Part shown: positions 17,272 through 27,384 of the stretch, piece by piece
How the letters are laid out: each line of letters begins with the position of its first letter
How positions within the stretch are numbered: the first letter of the stretch is position 1
NCBI GenBank assembly: GCA_037445025.1
Contig: JBBILI010000010.1
Coordinates: forward strand, 80,286-144,285
Length of the DNA stretch: 64,000 bases
Direction of reading: 5' to 3'
Origin: CAIQQQ01 sp037445025
GTDB taxonomy: Bacteria; Pseudomonadota; Alphaproteobacteria; Acetobacterales; Acetobacteraceae
Translations under genes and position numbers: made by a program
Notes under the pieces: generated by a model
Told to the model about the DNA's origin: nothing
Databases searched by the model: none
The model's input: only the letters and a program-made list of their open reading frames with translations

Positions 17272-17663
17272 GCTTGCCTTTTTCGAACGAAGAGCCACCG
17301 ACCGCAGCGTCGATCATCGTGCAATCATAAGTAATTTTTAGTACAGAGTTACCAATTCCAGGCAGATTGCCTGATTCCACACAATAATTTATGGATTGTT
17401 TTTCACTCATTCTTCTTATGGATAGAACGGCATTATCCGTTGCATGGAAAATATTTCTAAAATATACGTCATATGTGAATGGCGCCGCGACAGGGGCCAC
17501 ACGCCGCGCCACCAGCTTCCATGGACCGCATCTCGGCACCGCTCGGGCGCCGTTGCGGTATCGAACCACTGTTTCACACGAACAGCGGCGCGTACCCCCT
17601 TGTCCGGGCCCCGTCCGCACACCGCACGGGACACCCGGACGCAGCAAGACGAATGGAGCCTTC
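17272..17663. other. Intergenic region upstream of GH16/CBM60-like gene
   Basis: This 392-bp stretch is AT-rich between 17290 and 17480. The frame of the downstream gene is open back to 17391 but shows no protein-like sequence, so I treat the region as leader and promoter. A GGAG at 17655-17658 is the likely ribosome site for the start at 17664. Confidence 0.45.
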
Positions 17664-19904
17664 ATGTCCGGATCTCTGCCCGTCGCAGTCACCCGCATGA
17701 CCTTCGATGACGAATTCAACAGCTTCGTCGCGAGCGCCAACGGCAGCAGCGGATGGATGACCATCTTTCCGTACGGCGGCGAGGCCGCCTACACGCTGGC
17801 AGACAACAATGAAGCGCAGTATTATGGCAGCAGCACATCCAGCCTCAATCCGTTCTCGCTGAACAGCGGCATGCTGAGCATCACCGCCACCGCCGCCAAC
17901 GGCTCCAACCCCTACGGCCTGCCCGACAATGCCGGCCTGATCACCACCGACACCAGCTTCTCGCAGACCTATGGCTATTTCGAGGTCGATGCGAAGCTGC
18001 CGGCCAGCAACGCCTACACCGCCGAGCTCGACGTGTTCGAGCAGCTCGGCAACGCACCGAACACGATCTATTCCACCGGGCACGGCTCCACCGGCGGCGT
18101 GTGGGCGTCCAACTCGCAGGCCTTCACGGTGGCCGACACCACGACCGCGTTTCACACCTACGGCGTGGACTGGGAGCCGACCACGACGACCTACTACATG
18201 GACGGTGTGGCGATCGGTTGGGCGCCGACGCCTGCGAGCATGAACAGCCCGATGTTCATGCTGCTCAACCTCGCCGTCGGCGGTGCCGGCAGCTGGCCGG
18301 GCGCCGCCAGCAGCAGCGCCATCCCGGCCAGCCTGCAGATGAACGATGTCCGCGTCTATGCCACCGCGGCCACCAGCTATGTCGGCGGCAGCGCCGCGAT
18401 CGCCCCCGGGGCCGCGACCCAGACGCTGACCGTGGTCGTGGCCGAGGACGCGCTGAACGGCGACGCGCAGTTCCAGATCGCGGTCAACGGTGTGGCTGTC
18501 GGCGGCGTGCTGACCACCCAGTCGCTGCATTCGCTGGGCCCGCTTGACACGCTCACCATCAACGGCACCTGGAACGCCGGCGCCAACACCGTTTCGGTCA
18601 ATTATCTCAACGACATCAACGGCGGCACCGCTGCCACCGACCGCACCCTCTACGTCGACTGCGTCACGCTCGACGGCGTGACCGCAGCCGGCGGCGCCGT
18701 TGCACTGACGGCCGATGGCATCACCCGCTTCGTGGTGCCGCCGGCGCCGACCGTCGTCGGCAGCGGCATTGACACGCTGGCGCTGACCATCAGCGAGGAC
18801 GCCTATCTCGGCAACGCCCGGTTCACCGTCTTGGTCAACGGTGTGCAGCAGGGCGGCACGCTGGTGGCGACCACGGCCAATCTCAGCCCCAACACGCCGC
18901 TGCTGGCACAGTCGCAGGTGTTCGACATCAAGGGCAGCTTCGCCAGCGCCAATGTCGTCACCGTCAATTTCCTCAACGATCTCTATGGCGGCACGGCGGC
19001 GACCGATCGCAACCTGTTCGTGCTCGGCGCCGGCATCGACGGCAGTGCCATCGCCGGCAGCGCGCTCACCGAGGACTCCAGCGGCGCGCAGTCCTTCAGC
19101 TTCGGCCAGGCGACTGCCACAGCGGCAGCACCCGCGACCACTCCGGCCGCCACCGTCGTCAGCAGCGGGGCCGACACGCTGGCCCTGGTCGTCAGCGAGG
19201 ACGCGTATCTCGGCAACGCCCAGTTCACCGTCTCGGTCGATGGCGTGCAGCAGGGCGGCACGCTGGTGGCCACCACGATGAACGCGACCCCCTATGTGAC
19301 CGCGGCCGCCCAGTCGCAGGTGTTCGACATCGGCGGAAGCTTTTCTGCGGGGAGCCATGTCGTCAGTGTCACGTTTCTCAACAACGCCTATGGCGGCTCG
19401 GCCACCACCGATCGGAATCTGTATGTGCAGGGGGCCACGATCGATGGCACCGCGATCAACGGCAGCGTGCTCACCGAACGCAGCGCCGGTGCGCAGTCGT
19501 TCAGCTTCACCGAACCCGTGGCGCCGATCACCCAGGGCACCACGTCCGGCACCGGGCTGGGGTCTGCGCCCGCCATGGCGCCCGTGCTCAACCTGTCGGA
19601 GGACGCCTATCGCGGGGACGCGCAGTTCACCTTGGCGGTGGCCGGCGTGCAGCTCGGTGTGACGCAGTCGGTGACCACGCTGCACAGCAGCGGCGGCTTC
19701 GAGGCGTTCGGCTTCAAGGATATGCTGACCAGCGGGACACACGACGTGGCGGTGTCGTTCCTCAACGACCTCTATGGCGGCAGTTCGGCGATGGATCGCA
19801 ACCTTTATGTGAATGGCGCCACGTTGAATGGCATGGCGGTCAGCGGTGCGGCTTCGACGTTGCTGTCTACCGGGACCAATCATTTTTCGCTGGTGGTGAC
19901 GTGA
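17664..19904 (+). CDS. Large GH16 enzyme with four CBM60-like repeats
   Basis: The 746-residue product begins with a GH16 domain (about 10-235): FDDEFNSF at the start, catalytic ELDVFEQLG at about 120 and FHTYGVDWEP after it. Four repeats of about 100-120 residues follow, each with SEDAYLGNAQFTVSVDGVQ-like and FLNDLYGGTAATDRNLYV-like motifs, matching the CBM60 xylan/galactan-binding fold that uses calcium. The protein should cut and hold beta-glucans or similar polymers outside the cell. There is no N-terminal Sec signal; with four glycine- and aspartate-rich repeats, type I secretion is likely. The frame is clean, in contrast to the related minus-strand gene at 21.4-24.4 kb. Confidence 0.85.
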   Translation: MSGSLPVAVTRMTFDDEFNSFVASANGSSGWMTIFPYGGEAAYTLADNNEAQYYGSSTSSLNPFSLNSGMLSITATAANGSNPYGLPDNAGLITTDTSFSQTYGYFEVDAKLPASNAYTAELDVFEQLGNAPNTIYSTGHGSTGGVWASNSQAFTVADTTTAFHTYGVDWEPTTTTYYMDGVAIGWAPTPASMNSPMFMLLNLAVGGAGSWPGAASSSAIPASLQMNDVRVYATAATSYVGGSAAIAPGAATQTLTVVVAEDALNGDAQFQIAVNGVAVGGVLTTQSLHSLGPLDTLTINGTWNAGANTVSVNYLNDINGGTAATDRTLYVDCVTLDGVTAAGGAVALTADGITRFVVPPAPTVVGSGIDTLALTISEDAYLGNARFTVLVNGVQQGGTLVATTANLSPNTPLLAQSQVFDIKGSFASANVVTVNFLNDLYGGTAATDRNLFVLGAGIDGSAIAGSALTEDSSGAQSFSFGQATATAAAPATTPAATVVSSGADTLALVVSEDAYLGNAQFTVSVDGVQQGGTLVATTMNATPYVTAAAQSQVFDIGGSFSAGSHVVSVTFLNNAYGGSATTDRNLYVQGATIDGTAINGSVLTERSAGAQSFSFTEPVAPITQGTTSGTGLGSAPAMAPVLNLSEDAYRGDAQFTLAVAGVQLGVTQSVTTLHSSGGFEAFGFKDMLTSGTHDVAVSFLNDLYGGSSAMDRNLYVNGATLNGMAVSGAASTLLSTGTNHFSLVVT

Positions 19905-19913
19905 AGAAAGCAC

Positions 19914-19935
19914 TTCTTTTTTGAAGAAACGCAGC
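19914..19935. repeat. R1 repeat, copy 4, decayed hairpin B only
   Basis: CTTCTTTTTTGAAGAAACGCAG followed by CAAAAGACTTTTA matches hairpin B and its inner box with several changes; hairpin A is absent. It lies between two convergent genes. Confidence 0.6.
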
Positions 19936-19981
19936 AAAAGACTTTTATACGCTGGCACGGTCTTTCTGGAGAGTGGTTGGC

Positions 19982-21316
19982 TCAGGCTGCCGCCAGTGCA
20001 CCGGCATAGGGCAGGGTCGCTGTGATCAATACATCCAGCACCGCAGCGTCACCCGGCAGGTTGATGCTGGCGGCCCCGTTGGTCCAGCGCCAGCAGCGCT
20101 CGCCGGCACGTTCGGCAGCGTGCCAGCCTTGGGTCAGCGACTCCAGCGCGAGCGGCACGCCATCCACCTGCACGGCACCGACCGCCACCCCGAGCACGCG
20201 GCGATCACCGCACCAGGGCGTGCGGTCCGACGGCCGCGCGGTGCGCGAAACCAGCACCGCCGAGACGGTGCCGACCGGCACGGCGAAGACGTGGCGGCCC
20301 GTGCCGTCAGTGCTCGGCACGATGCGTCGCCCGTCGGCGAGCAGCGCCACATCCAGCTCATCCGTGCTCGGCAGCTGGGCCGCGGCGGTGGCGCGATCGG
20401 TCAGGCGCTGCCAGACCGGGCGGACCAGGTCCGGGTCCGTGACATAGGGAGCCGCTTCGGAGGTCGACTCCGCGTCCCGCGCGAACACCGGGTGCAGCCG
20501 CATGGTGATGCCCTCGAAGCTGCCACGGTGGCCGTTATCGAGATAGCTTTCGACCGTCAGCGCCTCGGCCAGGATGATGTCGTGGCGATCAAGCTCGATA
20601 TGCCAGTAGCCGACATGCTCCATCTGCTCCGGCGCGATGCTGTCGCCGTTCACCAGGGCATGGGCGCTGATCAGCATGCCGTCGATCAGCAAAGCGTGAT
20701 CGGGCGAGAGCAGCAGATCACATTCCGGCTGCCCCGGCACGACGGCATTGGCCTGACAACGAATGGGACGGACCGAATCCGGCTCCGGATGATGCAGGAT
20801 GTCGACCTCGGGGTGCCCGATCCAGACGATCGGACGCACCCCGCCACCGGCGATCAGCACCCGGTCTCCCATGCGCAGCGTCTCGATGCGGGCCCAGCCG
20901 CCGGGCACGGCGATGCGCGTGCCGGTGACAAAGCAGGTGACCGGCTCCTGCAGCGTCTCGGCGGGGCTGGCGCCGAATCCGGTGCCGGTGCTGTTGGTGT
21001 AGACACTGACCGTGACCGTGCCCTGCACCACATCGCCGGACGCCGGCAGCGTGAAGTTCAACGTCACCAGCACGCCGTCCGCCGTGGTCGCGACCGGCGC
21101 GTTCAAGGTCAGGTCGACCATGCCGATCTTGCCGTTGGTGGTGTTGGCGAGCGTCTCCCAGCCGGCCGGCCCGGTGGCGCCGGTGAAGGTGCCGGAGCCG
21201 GCGAGATAGAACACCACGAGGTCGGCCGATTCGATCGATGATCCGGCGACCGCGTTGACGATGACCTGGAGCGACGTGCCTGTGACAGTGGTGGTGACGT
21301 AGAACGCTGAGCTCAT
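19982..21316 (-). CDS. Hint-domain (Hedgehog/intein-like, Hint_2) protein
   Basis: The 444-residue product has an N-terminal beta-rich region (1-120), then a Hint_2 domain from Cys128: CFVTGTRIAVPGGWARIE, MGDRVLIAGGGVRPIVWIGH, LLLSPDHALLIDGMLISAH. The cysteine and the SPDHALL histidine are those used for autoprocessing in related Hint modules. Such proteins are common in Acetobacteraceae and often lie near large secreted repeat proteins, as here between two GH16 genes. Self-cleavage after secretion is the likely behaviour, inferred from the family. No signal peptide; full-length and intact. Confidence 0.8.
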   Translation of the reverse strand: MSSAFYVTTTVTGTSLQVIVNAVAGSSIESADLVVFYLAGSGTFTGATGPAGWETLANTTNGKIGMVDLTLNAPVATTADGVLVTLNFTLPASGDVVQGTVTVSVYTNSTGTGFGASPAETLQEPVTCFVTGTRIAVPGGWARIETLRMGDRVLIAGGGVRPIVWIGHPEVDILHHPEPDSVRPIRCQANAVVPGQPECDLLLSPDHALLIDGMLISAHALVNGDSIAPEQMEHVGYWHIELDRHDIILAEALTVESYLDNGHRGSFEGITMRLHPVFARDAESTSEAAPYVTDPDLVRPVWQRLTDRATAAAQLPSTDELDVALLADGRRIVPSTDGTGRHVFAVPVGTVSAVLVSRTARPSDRTPWCGDRRVLGVAVGAVQVDGVPLALESLTQGWHAAERAGERCWRWTNGAASINLPGDAAVLDVLITATLPYAGALAAA

Positions 21317-21432
21317 GGTACTGATTCTAACGCAGTTCGCGTGCTGTGTTGTGTTCTTCCGGAGCCAAATCGTTGTTTCAGCGCAGCACTGCGCCTGCCA
21401 CAGCCGGACGCGGCGGCCGAGGGCTTCAAGTG

Positions 21433-24400
21433 CTAGCTGATCGTGAGCAGTGCGCCCGCATCCGAAAGGTGGCTGGCAATCAAGTCAGACGCATTATGCG
21501 TTGCTGACAAGCCAAGTAGCACCACGCCATGGCTTGTGTCAGTCGAATTCGTCAGATAGATGGCATCTTGGCCGGAAATCGTGATATACTGTGCCACAAG
21601 ATCGGCGAATGGAATGGTGCCGAGGGTTATACTGTTACGGCCAATACCATATGTTAATCCTGATATGATTTAAACGCCACTTTTCGGGTCGAGTGCCGGA
21701 TTGATGCTTGTTGTGGTGGTTCCATCGATGAAGCCCGGCACGCCGGTGAGCACCAGCGCCGGCGTGATCGCAGCCGACAGGCTGGCGGTGGCGGGTCCGG
21801 GTGCGGGCGATCCGGCGGGCACGACGATCGTGGGGGTGCCGGCGCCATGGATCGCAGCGATCGCCAGCACGTCGCTGTCGGCTTGCCGGACGGTCATGGC
21901 AAGCGAGGGTGTGCCGGGATCGCTCAGCCACACGCCGGCCAGCTGACCGGCGGCGGCCAGGGTCTGCAGCCCGTCGAGCTGGGTCTGGGTGTTGGCGGCG
22001 GTGTCGATGACGCTGATCGGGAAGCTGGTCGTGGCGGCCGCGGCGATGGCGCCCGCGACGGTGGTGGAGGCCACGCCCCATTGGTCGGACGGCGTGGCCA
22101 GGGTCTGGCTCAGCGTGCCGAAATAGGCGGCGTTCTGGGTGGTGGAGGCCGGCTTGACGGTCGCCGAACCGCTGCCGGCGGCCGGCGGCGTCCAGCTTCC
22201 CAGCACGTCGCCCACCAGGATCCCGACCACATCGGCGGTGCCGCCGGCGCCGGGCGGCAGGGTGGCGAACACCGTGGGCACAGTGCTGCCGGTGACGGTG
22301 AACGACCGCGTGGTGGCGTTCCAGTCGCGGGTGTTGTCGTTGACGAGCTCCCAGGTCGGCGCCGGCGCGCTGGCCAGGCCCACCGCCATTCGCAGGATGG
22401 TGAGCGCGTCGGACGCCGTGATCACGCCGGTGTGAGCGACGTCGGCGGCCATGAACTGATAGGGCGAGACCCGCGCCTGGGCGCCGGTGACCGGGGAGAT
22501 GGGATTGGGGTTCAGTCCGACCGCCAGTTTCAGCGCCGCCAGGGCATCGGCCGCGGTGACGGTGGCCCCCGCGCCGGCGATGGCGTTGGTCACCGACAGG
22601 CTGGTTGTCACGGCAGCCGGATCGGCCGGGGCGGCCACGGTGAAGCCGCCGGAGACGCTGGTGGAAGCTGTCGCTGCGGTGAGCGTGAAGGGGGCGGCGC
22701 TCTGGCTGCCGATCGTGTCCGTGCCGACCTGCAGCACCAGGCTGGTGGTGCCGGGCGACGGGGTGAACGAGATCGTGCCCAGATCGACCGGGCCGGTCAG
22801 GGGCGTGACGCCGATTCCGGCACGGCTGAAGGCGCCCGCCGTTGCGGTGTTGGCCACCACGCTCCAGTCGGCCGGCAGGGTTGTGGCTGCGGTGAACTGC
22901 GCGGTCACGCCCGAGGGCAGCGCGATCGAGAGTTGCAGGCTCTGGGCGGACTGGGCGTTGGTGGCGACGAGCTCGCCGTCGAGGTTGCCGCTGGCGTCGA
23001 GCGTCAGCCCCTGCACCAGGAGCGGCGGGGCGACCGTGCTGTCGATCTGGGTGACCGCGACCGTGGCGCCGGACAGCAGGGCGTGCGAGCCCCAGTCATA
23101 GATCGTGCCGGCGGCCACGGTGACGGGTGCGGCCAGGATGGGCAGGACGATGTTCTGGGATCCGCCGGTCAGCAGGGTAAGGATGCTGTTGGCCAGGGCC
23201 ACGCCATCGAAGGTGATGCCGGTGTCGTAGAGGTCGAGATTGTCGAGCGCGGCGCCGCCGTTGAGCTTGTTGAGGAAGTCGATGGTGATGGTGGGGGCGG
23301 TGCCCTGGAAGCTGCCGTTCACCACGAACTGCTGGGTTTCCCCGAACGAGGCGACGGCCAGCGCGGTCTGCACCCCGCCCTGCTGCACGCCGTTGAGGCT
23401 GATGGTGAACTGGGCGTTCTGGAGATAGTCGTCATCGTTGATGCTGAGTGTCAGGGTGTCCGGTCCGGTGCCGATCGGCGTCGGCACCGGCAGGCTCGGC
23501 ATGGCGTAGCTGGGCGTGGTGTTGGCACCATCTGGCGAGGAGATCGGCTGCATTGCGACGGCAGGTAGCGCGGCATTGTTCGAGTAGGCGCGGATATAGT
23601 CGATGTTGTACTGGCTGGTCGGCGCGCCGGAGGTCGCACCCGGCAAGCTGTTGGCGGTGCCGACGGCGAGATTGGCGATCAGGTACATCTTGGTCGTGAA
23701 ATCCGGCGGGACCGCGATGGCGGTGCCGACCTGCCAGCCGTCGAAATAGAAGGTGACGGCGGTCGCGGTTCATAGCAGGCCGTAGGTGTGAAATCCGGTC
23801 GACAAGGCGGCGCCGGTCGCGTTGAACATCCCGCCTTGGGCGGCGCCCTGGAACTTGGCATCGGACCAATATTGGTCGGCGGGCCCGAGATTGGGCTGTT
23901 CCAGGACGTCGAACTCCGTGTAGCCGGCGGCAGTGGCCGGCAGCATCCAGAAGGCGGCCCAGAAGGCGGCCCAGAAGCCGGCCCAGAAGCCGGCAATGTC
24001 GGGGGTCTGGGCGCGGATCTCGAAATAGCCCTGGTTCTGCGCGAAGCTGCCCTGTGTGGTGATCAGGCCGGAGGTGTAGGGCAGTCCGTTGGTCTGCGCG
24101 CCGGCCGGGGCGGGGGCGGCCGTGATGGTCAGCTCGCCGTTGTGCACACTGAACGGATCAAGCGTCGCGGAGCGGTTGACGTAGTATTCGGCTTCATAAT
24201 TCGTGGGGATCGAGCGCCCGAAGGAATAGGCGTTGTTGAAACCGACACTGCCGTCGGCGGAGGTGACGAAGAGCGCGGGATCGGTGAACTCGTCGTCGTA
24301 GGTCAGATGATAGCCGTGCAGAGACAATTGTGTTATCTGAAGCCCATTTATTTTCAGGTCGAGATTTATCGAGGGCTTTGAGAATCGTAAATTACTTATG

Positions 24401-24444
24401 ATATCATTGTTTTTTGGAAATTCTCGCATTTTATATTCTATCAA
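21433..24444 (-). pseudogene. GH16 - CBM60-like - dockerin-like giant protein with two in-frame stops
   Basis: One frame of 1004 codons reads through the region with two stops. Part 1: GH16 domain, HLTYDDEFTDP to catalytic YTEFDVLEQ and FHTYGLL. Then TGA at 23770-23772, where the related position is tryptophan (TGG), and TATAVTFYFDGWQVG carries on. Part 2: CBM60-like block (SINDDDYLQNAQFTISLNG), a beta domain, two dockerin-like repeats (TAADALAALKLAVGL and TASDALTILRMAVGL). Then TAA at 21670-21672 and a further 79 codons (GLTYGIGRNSITLGTIPFA to LLTIS). Both stops need only one base change. No frameshift is involved. The protein was probably a secreted glucan-binding hydrolase. The 5' end is AT-rich and the true start is uncertain. 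Confidence 0.8.
23947..23994. repeat. Four 12-bp tandem repeats inside the GH16 domain
   Basis: The unit CCAGAAGGCGGC occurs twice and CCAGAAGCCGGC twice, head to tail. On the coding strand this gives GFWAGFWAAFWAAFW where GH16 relatives have a single FWPALW-like motif in front of the catalytic strand. A replication-slippage expansion that keeps the frame. Confidence 0.85.
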
Positions 24445-24455
24445 GAAAGAGAAGC

Positions 24456-24569
24456 GGTTCTTTTTTGAAAAAAAGAACCAAAAAACTTTTATCTGATTTG
24501 CGCGGATATTTCTGGAGAGGTATATTTAAACGAATGAAAGTCTTTTGCTTCTTTTCTTCAGAAAAGAAG
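24456..24569. repeat. R1 paired-hairpin repeat, copy 5 (A then B)
   Basis: Hairpin A at 24456-24479, hairpin B at 24548-24569. Boxes and end bases match copy 1 almost exactly, while the spacer is AT-richer and diverged. It sits upstream of the GH16 remnant and downstream of the envC-like gene. Confidence 0.85.
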
Positions 24570-24576
24570 TCCTTCC

Positions 24577-25764
24577 CTATCCCCTTGACCTCAGGTATGG
24601 CGCCGGATTGACCGGCCGGCTGTCATGGCGCAGCTCCATCGACAGCACCGGATGCGCCTGCTGCGACTGCGGGTCATATCCCGGCATCACGCCGATCGGC
24701 TCGCCGATCTGCACCGTCTGGCCCAGGCTCGCGTCCAGCCGGGAGAAGCCGCTGAGCACGGCATGCCAGGCGTGGCCGCAATCGACGATCAGCAGCAGGC
24801 CATAGCTGCGAAACGGGCCGGAGAACACCACACGCCCGCCGCAGGGCGAGACCACGCGCGCCGCGGGCGGCACCTGGAAGCCCAGGCTGGTCGAGGTGTC
24901 GCCGTCCACCGGATCGCCGAAGTTGCGGACGATGCGGCCGACCACGGGGGTGAGCAGCGAGGTGGTGCCGAACGCCGGCGGCTCCGGCGGATGTGCGGGG
25001 TCGGGGCGATGGGTGGTGCGGTCGGCCTCCTGGCGCGCCGCTTCCTGGCGGACGGCTTCGAGCCTGGCGATGGCCGACCGCAGCGAATCCGCCCGGGCAG
25101 CCTCGGCCGCGGCACGGCGGGCGGCGTCGCCCGCTTCGGCCTCGGCCGTCTTGCGATTCGCCGATGTGGCGGCAAGCTGCACGTCCAGAGCGGCCTCCTC
25201 CGCGGTCTGGGCGGCGAGGCGCCGTGCCAGCTCGGGCCTGGCCTGGTCGAGCTCCGCCTGCAGCCCCGCCAGCGTGCTCTGCTCGGCGCGGACGGTGGCG
25301 GCGTCCTGCTCGATCTGTCGCATCAGGCCACGCAGCACCAGCACGCCGCGCACCGAACGCTCCGGCGGCTCGGGCACCGCCAGCAGCGTTTCGGCGGGAT
25401 AGAGGGCCAGGCGTTCGATGACCGGCAGGAAGCGCTCGAGATTCGCGGCACTGGCGCGCAAGGCGATCTGCGCCTCCTGCTGCCGGCGCGCGAGATCGGC
25501 CACGCGATCGGTGGCCTGCGCGGTCTGCTCCTCCAGCGCGCGCAGGCGCGCCGCCGCCGCGATGCGCGAGGCGGTCAGCGCCTGAAGCTGCTGGGCCAGC
25601 CCGGCGGCGCGGGTCTGGGCGGATCTCTGCTGCTCCAGCAGGGCGGCCCGGGCGCGTTCGGCATCCAGCACCTGTTGCGGCGTCGGGCCGGCCGCCATGA
25701 GCAGCACGGCCGCCGTGAAAACCAGGCCCCGCGCCGACACGCGGCCGGGCGGAGCCAGGATCAT
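24577..25764 (-). CDS. EnvC-like murein hydrolase activator (coiled coil plus degenerate M23 domain)
   Basis: The 395-residue protein has a signal peptide (GLVFTAAVLLMAAGP), a long alanine/glutamine/arginine coiled coil (about 30-255) and a C-terminal LytM domain (GRIVRNFGDPVDGDTSTSLG to LSMELRHDSRPVNPAPYL). The zinc-binding histidines of active M23 peptidases are not all in place, as in EnvC, which activates amidases during cell division instead of cutting murein itself. Start overlaps the gpmI stop by four bases (ATGA); gpmI, envC and ctpA together are a common alphaproteobacterial order. Confidence 0.85.
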   Translation of the reverse strand: MILAPPGRVSARGLVFTAAVLLMAAGPTPQQVLDAERARAALLEQQRSAQTRAAGLAQQLQALTASRIAAAARLRALEEQTAQATDRVADLARRQQEAQIALRASAANLERFLPVIERLALYPAETLLAVPEPPERSVRGVLVLRGLMRQIEQDAATVRAEQSTLAGLQAELDQARPELARRLAAQTAEEAALDVQLAATSANRKTAEAEAGDAARRAAAEAARADSLRSAIARLEAVRQEAARQEADRTTHRPDPAHPPEPPAFGTTSLLTPVVGRIVRNFGDPVDGDTSTSLGFQVPPAARVVSPCGGRVVFSGPFRSYGLLLIVDCGHAWHAVLSGFSRLDASLGQTVQIGEPIGVMPGYDPQSQQAHPVLSMELRHDSRPVNPAPYLRSRG

Positions 25765-27290
25765 GCGGCCGGCGCCACCAGGCTTGCGCCGGTCATCTCC
25801 GCCGGCTGCGCCACGCCGAGCAGCGCCAGCAGCGTCGGCGCGATGTCGGCGAGGCGGCCATCGTGCAGCTTCCCGGGGCTGTTCATCAGCAGCACCGGCA
25901 CGGGGTTGGTGGTATGGGCGGTGTGCGGGCCGCCGGTGGCGGGGTCGCGCATCTGTTCGCAGTTGCCGTGATCGGCGGTGACCAGCAATGCGCCGCCCTG
26001 GGCGGCCACCGCATCGGCGATGCGGCCGAGGCAGGCATCGACGGTCTCCACCGCGCGGATCGCGGCCGGCAGGCTGCCGGTGTGGCCGACCATGTCAGGG
26101 TTGGCGAAGTTCAGGACCAGCATGTCGTACTGTCCCGAGCCGATCGCCACGACGGCGCGGTCGGTCAGCTCAGGCGCCGACATCTCGGGCTGCAGGTCGT
26201 AGGTGGCGACCTTCGGCGAGGGCACCATCACCCGGTCCTCGCCGGGGTTGGGCACCTCGATGCCGCCGTTGAAGAAATAGGTGACGTGGGGGTATTTCTC
26301 GGTCTCGGCCATGCGCAGCTGGCGCAGGCCGGCGGCGGCGACCACCTGGCCCAGCAGATGCTCCATGGTCTGTGGCGCGAACAGCGCCGACATGAACGGG
26401 GCGAGATCGTCGCTGTAGCGGGTCATGCCGACGCAGGCGGCGAACTTCACCACGCGGGAGCGCTCGAAGCCGGTGAAATCAGGGTCGACCAGGGCGGTGA
26501 GGATCTCGCGTGCCCGGTCGGCGCGGAAGTTGAAGCACAGCAGCCCGTCGCCGTCGCGCATGCCGCGGTAGCCGCCGATGACGGCGGGGATGACGAACTC
26601 GTCGGTCACGTCGCGGGCATAGGCGTCATCGACCACCGAGGACGGGTCGGCGAAGCCGGGGCCGGTGGCTTCGGCCATGGTCATGTAGGCCTTGGCGACA
26701 CGGTCCCAGCGTTTGTCGCGGTCCATGGCGTAGTAGCGGCCGGAGACCGTGGCCACCCGCACCTGCTCGGGCAGGGCCGCCTGGAAGGCGCGCACGGCGT
26801 CACCGCCTGAGCGGGGCGGCGTGTCGCGGCCGTCGAGAATGACATGGGCGACGGTCGGGATGCCGGCTTCGGCCAGCACGCGGGCCAGGGCGGCGCCGTG
26901 GTCCTGGTGGGAATGCACGCCGCCGGGCGAGACCAGGCCGATCAGGTGGCAGGTGCCGCCGGTGGCGCGCAGGCGCTCGATCAGCCCCAGCAGCGCCGGG
27001 GCATGCGAGATCGAGCCGTCGGCGATGGCGCTGCCGATGCGCGGCAGGTCCTGCATGACCACCCGGCCGGCGCCGATGTTGAGATGGCCGACCTCGGAAT
27101 TGCCCATCTGCCCCTCGGGCAGGCCGACATCGAGCCCCGAGGTGCGCAGATGCGCGTGCGGCCAGGCGTTCCAGAGCGCGTCGAAGCGGGGGGTGCTGGC
27201 GAGGGCCACGGCATTGTCCTCGGTCGCGGCACTGGTGCCCCAGCCATCCAGAACCACAAGCATCACCGGTCGCATCTTGGCCGCCCCCAC
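25761..27290 (-). CDS. gpmI: 2,3-bisphosphoglycerate-independent phosphoglycerate mutase
   Basis: The 509-residue length and motifs fit GpmI: VMLVVLDGWG with metal-binding aspartate, catalytic serine at about 65 in GNSEVGHLNIGAGR, LDGRDTPPRSG, CFNFRADRAREI, DMVGHTG and the second metal site TADHGNCEQM. The enzyme interconverts 3- and 2-phosphoglycerate in glycolysis/gluconeogenesis using two manganese ions, in the cytoplasm. The frame has no lesion. A second ATG five codons in (MRPVMLVV) is an alternative start. It is coupled to the envC-like gene downstream. Confidence 0.95.
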   Translation of the reverse strand: MGAAKMRPVMLVVLDGWGTSAATEDNAVALASTPRFDALWNAWPHAHLRTSGLDVGLPEGQMGNSEVGHLNIGAGRVVMQDLPRIGSAIADGSISHAPALLGLIERLRATGGTCHLIGLVSPGGVHSHQDHGAALARVLAEAGIPTVAHVILDGRDTPPRSGGDAVRAFQAALPEQVRVATVSGRYYAMDRDKRWDRVAKAYMTMAEATGPGFADPSSVVDDAYARDVTDEFVIPAVIGGYRGMRDGDGLLCFNFRADRAREILTALVDPDFTGFERSRVVKFAACVGMTRYSDDLAPFMSALFAPQTMEHLLGQVVAAAGLRQLRMAETEKYPHVTYFFNGGIEVPNPGEDRVMVPSPKVATYDLQPEMSAPELTDRAVVAIGSGQYDMLVLNFANPDMVGHTGSLPAAIRAVETVDACLGRIADAVAAQGGALLVTADHGNCEQMRDPATGGPHTAHTTNPVPVLLMNSPGKLHDGRLADIAPTLLALLGVAQPAEMTGASLVAPAA

Positions 27291-27384
27291 ATCGTCGCGT
27301 CAGTATCCTGACAGATTCTGTGCGTATGGGGCGATCTCATGACAGGACGCAAGCGTGGGGCGGCGCGCAAGGCGCCCGCCCGCG

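Noticed and set aside
17574..19958. Open frame of nearly 800 codons antisense to the GH16/CBM60-like gene
   Set aside because: The repeats of the sense gene create a repeated antisense translation without any domain; the sense strand has GH16 and CBM60 motifs.
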